Below are positions 24,801 through 32,605 of a DNA stretch of 64,000 nucleotides, piece after piece. Position 1 is the first letter of the stretch. The number at the start of each line of letters is the position of its first letter. The notes under the pieces are model-generated. The model did not search any database. It saw nothing but the letters and a program-made list of their open reading frames with translations, and was not told the origin of the DNA. Source of the DNA: Zantedeschia hybrid cultivar. Taxonomy: Eukaryota > Streptophyta > Magnoliopsida > Alismatales > Araceae. The translations under genes and the position numbers were made by a program. The stretch covers positions 20,655,879 to 20,719,878 of the forward strand of contig JARZZO010000003.1 in assembly GCA_030544215.1 (NCBI GenBank), given 5' to 3'.

Positions 24801-24899
24801 TGAAAAATTATTTTTAGGACATGGCCGGTTCAAATCACGGAAGTCAATGCAAATTCTGACTTTCCCGTCTTTCTTCATGACCGGGACTATGTTAGCCAC
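21846..24899 (-). pseudogene. Tat Pol: RT, RNase H, archaeal-type RNase H, integrase
   Basis: A 1017-codon open stretch beginning right after a TAG at 24902-24900. RT has the YMDD box at residues 116-119. The first RNase H (about 255-380) is the ordinary Ty3 type with weakly kept catalytic residues. The second, archaeal-type RNase H (about 405-535) keeps all four acidic positions (LHFDGALN, AEYEALLAG, VGDSQL, LADALASL). Integrase follows with a complete HHCC zinc finger (HSGICGGHVNG ... CAKCQLH) and the D, D, E triad (AFDIIGPL, IDNGPQF, GQAEATNK). No internal stop is present, so only the amber codon separates it from the upstream N-terminal extension. Dual RNase H is the diagnostic Tat feature. 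Confidence 0.93.
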
Positions 24900-25391
24900 C
24901 TATTGTGGATAAAGGACAACTCTAATAAATTTGGCTTTTTGCAATCTGTCGACCTCTTCCTTCATTTTCAGAGCCATTTGTGGGTGGAATCGTCTTAATT
25001 TCTCTTTGACAGGGCTAGCTCCTTCCTTCAACGTCAATCTGTGTTCAACTAAAGGTGAATCTAACCCTGGCATATCTTCATAACTCCAGGCGAAAGTGTC
25101 CTGATAGTCCTTAAGTACTTGTATCATTGCCTTCTCATCCTCTGTAGAAAGATTTTTGCTGACGAGGACAACTTTAGGTTTGTCTTCAGTCCCTAAATTG
25201 ATTTCTTTGGTGGGCTCTTCTACGACAGCTGAGGGTTCATCGAATCTCTTAATTCCACTGGCATATGCCTCAGCTGCGTCCTCGTCATCTTCCTTATTTT
25301 CAATAATAGGGTCCTTTTCATGCACTAACTCATACACCCCATACCCATCATTGATTGACTCATCATTCATACAGTCTTCTGGCATCTGCAT
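24900..25391 (-). pseudogene. Tat Pol N-terminal extension ahead of RT
   Basis: 163 codons, acidic N-terminal half, then the conserved pre-RT segment (FAWSYEDMPGLD, VEHRLTLKEG, VKEKLRRFHP, IRVVLYPQ) typical of Tat and Athila Pol. The TAG at 24902-24900 replaces the Trp that normally follows, and the frame continues directly into RT. Upstream the frame stays open to about 25411 and meets good splice-acceptor sequences (CCCTCAG at 25411-25407 region and TTTTTAG at 25406-25400), so this ORF may be the second exon of a spliced Pol. Confidence 0.85.
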
Positions 25392-25400
25392 TGGATTTTC

Positions 25401-26520
25401 TAAAAACTGAGGGATTAAAGAGCAAGAAAATCATCTATCAGCTAAGTCCTGGAGGTATCTATCTGAAATTCGCCTACCCTTAGACTTCCTAAACTTCCTA
25501 ATTTGACTAACCTGCTTAAAACTAGACTGCCTAACTTCACTAAACTCCCTATTATAACCTAATGAAGATGAAGCATGATAGAAATCCTGGGATACAAGTG
25601 GAAATACAGGTGAATCCTCCCGAGGGGAGGGGCAGAGTAGATTTAAGAGAGAATCTTGACCGAAGGACCCGCGCGACGGGGTGCGATCGGACAAGTAAGA
25701 AGTTTCCTCGATAAGGATCTGAGAAGAATTTGTTGTAAAATTGGCGTTTTTTTTTGGATATCAGAGGAATTAAACATGAAACAGGAATGAATACAAATAG
25801 AAGGAGAATCAGATGGAGGAAGTGGCACCAGGGCCAGAGGGTTAGGGGGATCATATAGTAATATGTCCCAGATCAAATCATACATCCTCTCTAGATCGAG
25901 AAGAGGTTGTGGAATAAGGTCCCGAGGGGACAGAGTAATCATAACGGGCGGAGCCCGTGGAATATCTTCAATAATGACCCGCGACCAAGTCGGGGTCAAG
26001 AGTAGTGTGCGAAACAGAGTATGGAGCATGAGGACATGGGAAGGATATGTCCCCCTCCAGAGCAGATCTATAGTGTAACCAACTTCATAGGGGTCATCTG
26101 GCTCCCCTTCATCGGTCTCTTCCGACAGCAATATCCGCTTATCAAAGATAGCACCTGGACCTTCAATCAGCTCGTCAATCTGCGGCGGCCATTTGGGTTC
26201 TGCAGGATCTAGGAACAATCTGTTCAGTGCAATGTAAAGGTCTCTCAGATCGAACCACCTGTACCATTCGCATTCAGGATCATGAAATTTTCTCCTTTTC
26301 ATAGGCCGCAGAGCCTCCAAGGATTGGTACGTAAGTAGTTCTGAGCAATGCCTGGCCAAGTCCCTCCCATATATGTCATGGAAGTCAAAACACGAAGTAA
26401 TGACCACCGTGTTGTCGTGGCTAAGTATGGGCCCCTTCACAAAGTGTGTATACAGGGTCCATGTTAGGGGATCTCGGCCTTCCTTGGGTGGTGTAAACAT
26501 TGTCTCCTAGATTTTCTGAC
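25401..26520 (-). other. Candidate intron between protease and RT of the Tat element
   Basis: Ogre-group Tat elements are known to splice out an intron between protease and RT. Here a donor AAG|GTCAGA (GT at 26520-26519) lies five codons before the protease-ORF stop, and an acceptor TTTTTAG (ending about 25400) lies just before the RT-leader ORF, preceded by a pyrimidine-rich stretch. The exon phases agree: the donor leaves one base of a codon and the acceptor supplies two, so splicing would join the frames without a stop. About 1.1 kb would be removed. The donor is not consensus (GTCAG) and an alternative CTCAG acceptor is out of phase, so this remains inference. Confidence 0.45.
25643..26500 (-). 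CDS. Unrecognised extra ORF between protease and RT of the Tat element (285 aa)
   Basis: Begins with an ATG at 26500, only seven bases after the protease-ORF stop. The first about 240 residues look like real protein: mixed hydrophobic and charged, with a Trp-rich patch (CEWYRWFDLRDLYIALNRL), an acidic stretch (SEETDEGEPDDPYE) and a Pro/Leu-rich tail. The last 40 residues look like a shifted frame. I recognise no domain; it has no zinc ligand pattern, signal peptide or clear membrane span. It lies inside the candidate intron. It could be an element-encoded accessory protein made from unspliced RNA, a captured host fragment, or a decayed piece of Pol. Confidence 0.5.
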   Translation of the reverse strand: MFTPPKEGRDPLTWTLYTHFVKGPILSHDNTVVITSCFDFHDIYGRDLARHCSELLTYQSLEALRPMKRRKFHDPECEWYRWFDLRDLYIALNRLFLDPAEPKWPPQIDELIEGPGAIFDKRILLSEETDEGEPDDPYEVGYTIDLLWRGTYPSHVLMLHTLFRTLLLTPTWSRVIIEDIPRAPPVMITLSPRDLIPQPLLDLERMYDLIWDILLYDPPNPLALVPLPPSDSPSICIHSCFMFNSSDIQKKTPILQQILLRSLSRKLLTCPIAPRRAGPSVKILS

Positions 26521-28495
26521 CTTCTTCAATCTCTGCTTGCTGAACCAGATCTTGTTTAAGTTTTCTTGGCCTATAGCCTAGACCACTTCCAGGTGCTGCT
26601 CGATCATCTTTAACAGGAGTGGTCCTGCCTTGCAACTGTGTGCCCAGACCTTTTCCAGGCTGATATCCACCCTTCATCATAATTCTCCATCCTGGGGTAC
26701 TCATGCACTTCCCCCTCTTTATGGTATTTAACGGGTATGGAGAAATAGTGGCGGCTTTTAGAGGATCAGCCACTGGACGGTAGACCTGTAATACCGACAG
26801 AAAAGGTTGTCGGCCAGGTAAAGCAGCAGATTTAATATTCAAGGTATGAGCAGCAGCAAGGATCGGCATGCTCGTCACCTTAATAATTCGTCCTTTGAAA
26901 GGGAATTTGAAGCATTGGTGATTCGTAGAGGGAATCGCCTCAAGAGTTTTGATATAAGGACGACCCAAAATGGCATTTATAGAAGGATCGATTTCTAGAA
27001 TGTGAAATTCGACCTCTGCATGACTTATAGGGCCTAGCTCCACCTTCAAATAAACCATTCCCAGAGGGGAACGGGTAGAGTTGTCATATGCCGTCACTGA
27101 GATGGGGCTGGGCAGCCATTTCTCCTTGGGCACACCGCACAGCTCTAGGGTCTTCGGAGGTAGGACATTGATCGAAGCCCCCGTATCTACAAGGCATGCA
27201 TCCACGGCCTTCTTACAGATGTTGACCGTGATGCTCAGAGCCATGCTTCTGGCTGCCGGCGGTGCTAGTTCCGATGTGTGAAATGTAATGGAGGGCTGAT
27301 CCCCCTGAGGAACTAGTAGTGCTGCAATTTTTTCTACCGGCACGTCCTCGTTGACCATCACTTTCTGTAGATATTCCATTAAGGCTTCTTGCTGACTCTT
27401 CGACCTTTTGATCAGTTCAAGTACAGTGATCCGTGCCGGTGTTCTGTCCAGATGTTTCAACAAGTCATATTGAGTGCCTGGTGCACTCTCTTCATTATGG
27501 GTTTCCTCAGTCGGTTGTGATGGGCCGTCTCTAACTGTTGACTGAGGAAAGACTTTGTTGAAAATCCTTCCACTTCGGAGCGCATGTTCCTCAACCGTGG
27601 AGGATCCGGGTGACACCTTGAGTACCGCAGGGTTGGATGGTGCGGATGATGTAGAGGGTTGGTATGTAGGTGATGGCGTGGTGCGGATTAGAGGCCTAGA
27701 TGGTTGGATGGTGGATGGGTAAGTGGTTGGTGAAGTGGGGAATGGCACGCGTAATAGCGGTCTGGATGGTAAGGGGGTATCGGGGTAGGTGGTAGTGGTA
27801 GCGGGCGAAGTAGGGAATGGTATACGGAGTAATGGCCTAGATGGTAGAAGGGGCGCGTGATTGGTTTGCGGGGGATTATATGGTAGCGGTGTAGTGGTGT
27901 GGGGCGTAATGGGCTTGAGGAAGGCGGGTAGTGGTAATGGGTTATTGGGTGCGGGCGAGTAATATGCGGATGTCGGTAGAGGGGTGATGGTAATGGGTTG
28001 TGGCCTAGGTATGTGGATGGTGCGGTGTGGTAGTCGTTCTGCGGTACTTGGAATATGGCCCGTCGAATAAAGAGAGGAAGAGTCCTCTATTCTCCACTGT
28101 TGCCCACGGTCAGCCTCAGACTGGCTGTTTGTCAAGATAGGAGCAACTTGGTTTTGGTTTTGGTGCTCCGGGAGCGGGTTCTGCACTATGCCCATATTGG
28201 GTGGTGGTGCTGCTTGTGCTGGTGGTCTTGCTTGCTGCTGCTGCTGCTGCTGCTGCTGTGGTCTTCTCGCCTTCAGGGCTGATATACACTTTTTTATCTC
28301 CTCCCAGTCTATGCCGCCCTGCTCGTTAAGATCATGAATATAATCTCTGAACTGGAAGCAGGTGTCGATGGTATGCCCAGGTTGCCTATGGAAATAGCAA
28401 TACCTGGACGTGTCGTCATTTTGAGGCCAGACGGCTTTTTCTCTCGGCAAAACTAAGGCATTGGCTGCCATCAGGGCACTGAAAATATCTGCCAA
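26507..28495 (-). CDS. Tat zinc motif, aspartic protease and G-patch ORF (662 aa)
   Basis: The frame runs on from Gag across two TAG codons. Near its N-terminus is a Cys/His motif (CYFHRQPGHTIDTC, CX2HX4HX4C type), then a polyglutamine run and a long Pro/Thr/Ser-rich linker (about 60-290), then a retropepsin-like protease (ACLVDTGASINVLP, about residue 437, and ILGRPYIKT) and finally a Gly-rich G-patch-like segment (about 612-655: GGYQPGKGLGTQLQG ... GSGLGYRPRK). G-patch segments fused after protease are known in some betaretroviruses and plant retroelements, where they are thought to bind nucleic acid. The protease is uninterrupted. Confidence 0.85.
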   Translation of the reverse strand: MADIFSALMAANALVLPREKAVWPQNDDTSRYCYFHRQPGHTIDTCFQFRDYIHDLNEQGGIDWEEIKKCISALKARRPQQQQQQQQQARPPAQAAPPPNMGIVQNPLPEHQNQNQVAPILTNSQSEADRGQQWRIEDSSSLYSTGHIPSTAERLPHRTIHIPRPQPITITPLPTSAYYSPAPNNPLPLPAFLKPITPHTTTPLPYNPPQTNHAPLLPSRPLLRIPFPTSPATTTTYPDTPLPSRPLLRVPFPTSPTTYPSTIQPSRPLIRTTPSPTYQPSTSSAPSNPAVLKVSPGSSTVEEHALRSGRIFNKVFPQSTVRDGPSQPTEETHNEESAPGTQYDLLKHLDRTPARITVLELIKRSKSQQEALMEYLQKVMVNEDVPVEKIAALLVPQGDQPSITFHTSELAPPAARSMALSITVNICKKAVDACLVDTGASINVLPPKTLELCGVPKEKWLPSPISVTAYDNSTRSPLGMVYLKVELGPISHAEVEFHILEIDPSINAILGRPYIKTLEAIPSTNHQCFKFPFKGRIIKVTSMPILAAAHTLNIKSAALPGRQPFLSVLQVYRPVADPLKAATISPYPLNTIKRGKCMSTPGWRIMMKGGYQPGKGLGTQLQGRTTPVKDDRAAPGSGLGYRPRKLKQDLVQQAEIEEGQKI

Positions 28496-28741
28496 AGATT
28501 CTGGGAGGGCTGGGTATTCTGCCCTCTTCGGGCCTGGAGGTCTTCTTTGCTGATTATAATCAGCAGGAGGAGGGACATTATGGTATGCCGGCGGTGCACG
28601 CGGCTGATACTGTTGTTGCTGATATTGCTGTTGTTGGGGCTGCTGGTACTGCTGTTGCCGTTGCGGCGGCTGCTATTGCTGTTGCTGGTTCTGGTTTGGC
28701 TGCTGGGGCTGCTGATACTGTTGCTGATAATGGGGGTTCTG
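28496..28741 (-). pseudogene. Glutamine-rich joint between Tat Gag and protease ORFs, with two TAG codons
   Basis: The frame is the same on both sides. It encodes a Gln/Pro-rich stretch interrupted by TAG at about 28744-28742 and again near 28674, both in runs of CAG/CAA codons, so both are simple C-to-T changes. The intact element would have had one Gag-protease frame. Confidence 0.8.
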
Positions 28742-30247
28742 CTACTGCCTGTACCCCTGCTGGTTTGGCTGCGGTGGCCTCTGGTACTGCTGCTGGTTCC
28801 TCACGAACTGGGGCGAGTTATTATTCATGCTACTAACTTGCTCGTGAGAGAGCGTGCCCTCAATAGTCGGACCTGTGTTGGGAGAGTTTGGCACTGCAGG
28901 CTTCCGAGGTGGAGGCCTGCTAGGTCTGTGAGGATCAAAGACGCTAGAGAACGTAGCGTCCTTGAAGGCATTTTGGCAGTACCGTGCTCTTTCATAGAGC
29001 TCTGCCATGTTGGTCAGATTGTTCAAGGAGAGGACTAGTTTGAACTGGGGCGTGGCATTGGAAATTAACATCTTCACTTGCTCAGATTCGGACAAGTGAT
29101 CTTTCACCTTTTCGGCCAGGCCTCGCCACCTGTCAGCAAAACTGACAAACTCCTCATCAGGTTTCATCTTTTCTGCTATGAGGTCAGTGATGGACAAGGA
29201 GGGTGCAACTCTGTCTTGGTACCGTTGAATGAATTTCCGTGAAACGATACCGTAGTCCTCTACTTCGGAGGGTTCTAAGGAAAAGAACCACTCGAGGGCT
29301 GGTCCCTCTAGAGATCTCCTGAACAAGAAGGCCAACGACGTCTTATTGTTCTGCCAGAAAGATGATTCGTACATAAACTCCTTCAAATGTGTGAAGGGGT
29401 TACCAGTACCGTTGTACTTCCGGTACACTGGCATCTCAGAGGGTGGTAGGTGGAATACCGGCAGGCTTGGCAAATTGATCTCTGGCGCAGCTTTAACCCC
29501 CATCATCTTCTGGAGGTTGTTGAATTGCTCATCCATGCGCTCCATTTTGGCCAGCAACGCTTGCGTGGTTAGATCTGCCTGGGGAGAAGGAGGAGGTGGA
29601 GGTATTTGATAGGCCTGCTGCCTAGAGTACGTTGGACAGGGGGGACAATAAAGGGGAGGTTCGGCAGAGCTTCCGCCATGCCCGAGGGCATTTTGATAAG
29701 CAGGCGTTTGCGGTCTAGCCGGTTGCCTAGAGGATGAAAGCTGCGGCCCAGCTGGCCGAGAAGTAATATGGAGGCCTTCCATGGCCTGATGAATATAAGG
29801 AGGAGGAAGAGGAGGTTGTTGAGTAACAACAGGGGGAGCCACAGGGTTCGGCTCAGCAAGCTGCGTGGGTGCCTTTCCCTTCAGAATAGACTGGATCGCC
29901 TCGAACTGCTGAGGGTCCAGTCGGGAGGCAAGAACTCCCAAAGCGTTGACGAGATCCGAAGGATTAGAGGACGAGAGATCATTCTGATTCATGTCCCCCT
30001 CAAGATTGGGATTAGGAATCGCATATTCATGCGGGGGAAGATCATGATATCGATCATGGGGATGAAAGAGAGGTGTCCGGACATTCCCATCTTGTCGATA
30101 TGGAATGGGGACAGAATTACGGGAGGCATCAGCATCTCTCCCGTTCTCATAGTTGTAGTCCGAATCGCGAGGGGCATTAGCATCTCCCTCGTAGTTGATG
30201 ATGGCGTCTTGAGCCATACTCAAGTCCCTGCCTGATCGCAGCAGCAT
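28742..30247 (-). CDS. Tat Gag (501 aa to first TAG)
   Basis: The ATG at 30247 opens a frame with a hydrophilic N-terminus, a Pro-rich stretch (about 130-240), and a retrotransposon Gag capsid core (about 280-430: TGNPFTHLKEFMYES, LAFLFRRSLEGPALEWFFSL, SFADRWRGLAEK, LVLSLNNLTNMAELYERA). It would form the particle. The frame ends at a TAG in a Gln-rich tail and continues in the same frame into the protease ORF. The N-terminal placement and length are typical for Tat Gag; I do not see the separate extra ORF upstream of gag that Ogre elements carry. Confidence 0.88.
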   Translation of the reverse strand: MLLRSGRDLSMAQDAIINYEGDANAPRDSDYNYENGRDADASRNSVPIPYRQDGNVRTPLFHPHDRYHDLPPHEYAIPNPNLEGDMNQNDLSSSNPSDLVNALGVLASRLDPQQFEAIQSILKGKAPTQLAEPNPVAPPVVTQQPPLPPPYIHQAMEGLHITSRPAGPQLSSSRQPARPQTPAYQNALGHGGSSAEPPLYCPPCPTYSRQQAYQIPPPPPSPQADLTTQALLAKMERMDEQFNNLQKMMGVKAAPEINLPSLPVFHLPPSEMPVYRKYNGTGNPFTHLKEFMYESSFWQNNKTSLAFLFRRSLEGPALEWFFSLEPSEVEDYGIVSRKFIQRYQDRVAPSLSITDLIAEKMKPDEEFVSFADRWRGLAEKVKDHLSESEQVKMLISNATPQFKLVLSLNNLTNMAELYERARYCQNAFKDATFSSVFDPHRPSRPPPRKPAVPNSPNTGPTIEGTLSHEQVSSMNNNSPQFVRNQQQYQRPPQPNQQGYRQ

Positions 30248-31258
30248 GATGTTAGATTCTTTTTTTCAAAGATTTGACAAACAAGTTGCACAAAGATTAA
30301 TCAATCAAGTGGATGCTTAACGTGATTTTGAGATTTGTTGTTGAGTTATTTGGGATTTAATTAAACCACAAATTTGCTCAAGGATAGGATCCTAGTTTCA
30401 GTTCAATATCCACCGTTATTCTCTATGGCTTTCTCTCACAACACTTTATGGAATCTAACCGGGACTTCAACTGGTACAACCAGCCCGATGATCAAGGAGG
30501 AATACCTTGATTTTGGGGACTTATGGAGGTCTCAACGTCAACTTCTCTAGTCTGATCAAGGGACCAACCCAATCAGAGAGAGTTGCTGACGTCAAGTAGT
30601 GTGTTCCTAAGAAAAGGAGGGTATTCGCCTCAATGCGTATGACCTATGGTCTGGATGGCCTCTAATGCTTAATAATAATGGGTAGCTAGCACTCAAGTCA
30701 CATAAATCTGAGAACTGGGGAAAAATAAAAAAAACTGTTTGAATTGCGTCGAGTGTAGTCGACGCTATTCAAACAAAATCTTAATTTTTTTTGCAGAAAC
30801 TCAGATTGCAGGCAGCAGAGAATGAAGACTGAAAGGCGTCTGGGTATGTTGACGCAGTTTGAAACGCGTCAGTGCTCCTAGACTCTTTTCAAGTCGCAGA
30901 AGCAGTTTTGCAGGAGGAATTTCTGGGTTGATTCCTCCTCAAACAGGATAAAAGCAGTAAATAATCAGTTCATGCAGATTTTTTTTTAGTTCCATATTTT
31001 AACAGGATGATTTTACTAACTAAACAAGTAAGATATCAATCAATTACTCAGCATTTCATCACAAAAACAGCTTTTTTAAACTAATCAAGGGGAGGGCAAA
31101 ATCTTGCCACTGGGGTGTGCAGGTGGTGCACGAGGGAAATTAACTAAACTAAAAACACTCACCAATTGGTGAGGACGTGTCGAGAGACACAAGTGGTGCA
31201 CCGTGGGTGCCCGATTGATGATAGCAAGAACAAAAGAATTAAAAGATGGTGCGACCAA
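30248..31258 (-). other. Tat 5' leader
   Basis: About 1.0 kb with no credible ORF. It contains three GCGTC-N10-GACGC palindromes (cores 30746, 30836 and 30866, the last two 30 bp apart), the last with GACTC in the right arm. Confidence 0.75.
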
Positions 31259-31276
31259 GTCCCACCGTGATCGCCA
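31259..31276 (-). other. Tat primer-binding site (candidate)
   Basis: Eight bases inside the 5' LTR the minus strand reads TGGCGATCACGGTGGGAC. It starts with TGG as expected for a CCA-ended tRNA; I cannot name the tRNA with certainty. Tat and Athila sites of the TGGCG type also stand a few bases from the LTR. Confidence 0.6.
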
Positions 31277-32007
31277 AAAAAGGCTGTGAGTGCTTAAAAT
31301 GATTGTGTGATTAACATGAAAAATCTATGTTGTTTAGTGCAAAATAAACCTATTAAAAACAGAAAAACTACGTGAAGTGATCGCCAGAAACTTTTGACTT
31401 AAAAGTTCCAAAAGAAGTTTTTGATCGCCTACTTGTTTAAACGCGGAAGATATTGAGCTCTTGATTCCCCTTCCTTAGCCGGCTGAAGAAAGAGAGCCCT
31501 TTCTTGCTTTTGTTCTTAATGTTGAGGTTGGATTTGAGAAGCTGAGGATCGTCCAAATATTCTTGTGACTTTGTGCTTGATTTACTCCTTTTGCTCCGTC
31601 AAGAAAAATAGAAATGGAAACGAAGAAATGATGAGAACTTTAAGCAACAATAGTATCTATTCTTATCAAGCTCTTAAGCATGCAACTAAACAGCAAACTT
31701 ACTTGTTTAATGGCTTTGAAACCCCTTAATCAAATAGGTTTTGAAAAGAATGCTGGTGTTGTGTGTTGCATGGAGTGGTAATGAAGAATGTAGAACTAAA
31801 TGAAATGAATGCAGAAAATAAAGACTTATGCCCAATGGTTGAATTCTTGAATGGATGAAGAATCTTGAAAGGACGCCGACTTCTGGAAATGGCAGCGCTT
31901 CGGCGTTCCAACGTTGTTACTCCGATCTTCAACTCGTTATTGCTCAATGATAATCAACTCAAGATTACGCTTAACCTCTTTTTTTTTAACTCAACATTGA
32001 TGCAAAG

Positions 32008-32015
32008 TATTTATA
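32008..32015 (-). promoter_or_regulatory. TATA box, Tat 5' LTR
   Basis: The minus strand reads GTCTATAAATACT, a good plant TATA box. The predicted start lies about 30 bases downstream, near 31980. The four palindromes at 32122-32405 are upstream of it. Confidence 0.75.
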
Positions 32016-32121
32016 GACTTCTTCTGCGTCCGCGGATTTACATGGAAAAATCTAGGATTTATCCATCTTAACCAACAGATAAATACAGATTAATTCATCT
32101 TTATCTGTAATTATCTAAAAC

Positions 32122-32405
32122 GCGTCCATATTGGCTGACGCCTTTCAGATTAATTAAGATAAGGATAAACATCCGAGAAAACTTATCTTTATCTTTATTA
32201 GATAAAATGCGTCTACATGTATAAACGTCTTTTAAACTAATTAAGATAAGGATAAACATCCGGAAGAGAAGTAGAAATAGCCTAGGAAACCTAAAACGCG
32301 TCAAGGCTTACAGACGCCTTTTAGCTGATTAATCAACTGATTAAAATTCAAATTTAAACGTTAAAATAGGAATAAACTCTAAATCGCGTCCACACAGGTT
32401 GACGT
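32122..32405. repeat. Four GCGTC-N10-GACGC palindromes (Tat 5' LTR)
   Basis: Same four cores as 19137-19420, shifted by 12985 bases. Two arm or flank bases have changed (AAATGCGTC, AAACGTC in the second copy); all loops stay at 10 bases. They occupy the position of enhancer elements relative to the TATA box. Confidence 0.9.
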
Positions 32406-32600
32406 CTTTTAGAATTCTGCATATTTTAACTGAAATTTGAGCTAAAATCAATTCAATTGATTAACTTAAACATGTCTGTTAAACCCGACACTTAAAAAGA
32501 TCAATAAAAATTAACCAATGGTTAAATATCAGACCATTCTGAGGCATTATTATATGATATGAAATTTACTCAAAATGATGTCAAAAGTAGCGTGTCTACA

Positions 32601-32605
32601 GAGGG
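32601..32605. other. Target-site duplication (GAGGG), right copy, Tat element
   Basis: Follows the LTR end GTGTCTACA and matches 18295-18299. Confidence 0.92.

Larger units (their letters stand above)
18300..32600 (-). mobile_element. Complete Tat-type Ty3/gypsy retrotransposon, 14.3 kb
   Basis: LTRs of 1316 bp each, GAGGG duplications, and on the minus strand Gag, a zinc motif plus protease plus G-patch ORF, an extra ORF, and a Pol with RT, RNase H, a second archaeal-type RNase H, and integrase. The second RNase H placed between RT-RNase H and integrase defines the Tat lineage (Ogre, Retand and relatives). The large size and the non-coding break between protease and RT also fit that group. 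The two LTRs differ at about 13 of 1316 positions by eye, about 1%. TAG codons split Gag from protease and the RT N-terminus from RT. Confidence 0.93.
31285..32600 (-). repeat. Tat 5' LTR
   Basis: 1316 bp, same ends and same length as 18300-19615, with about 13 substitutions by eye. Transcription runs toward lower coordinates. Confidence 0.95.

Noticed and set aside
28547..29038. 163-codon Leu-rich ORF on the plus strand, seemingly a membrane protein
   Set aside because: It is the antisense of the CAG/CAA-rich Gag-protease joint of the Tat element, which gives CTG/TTG Leu codons.
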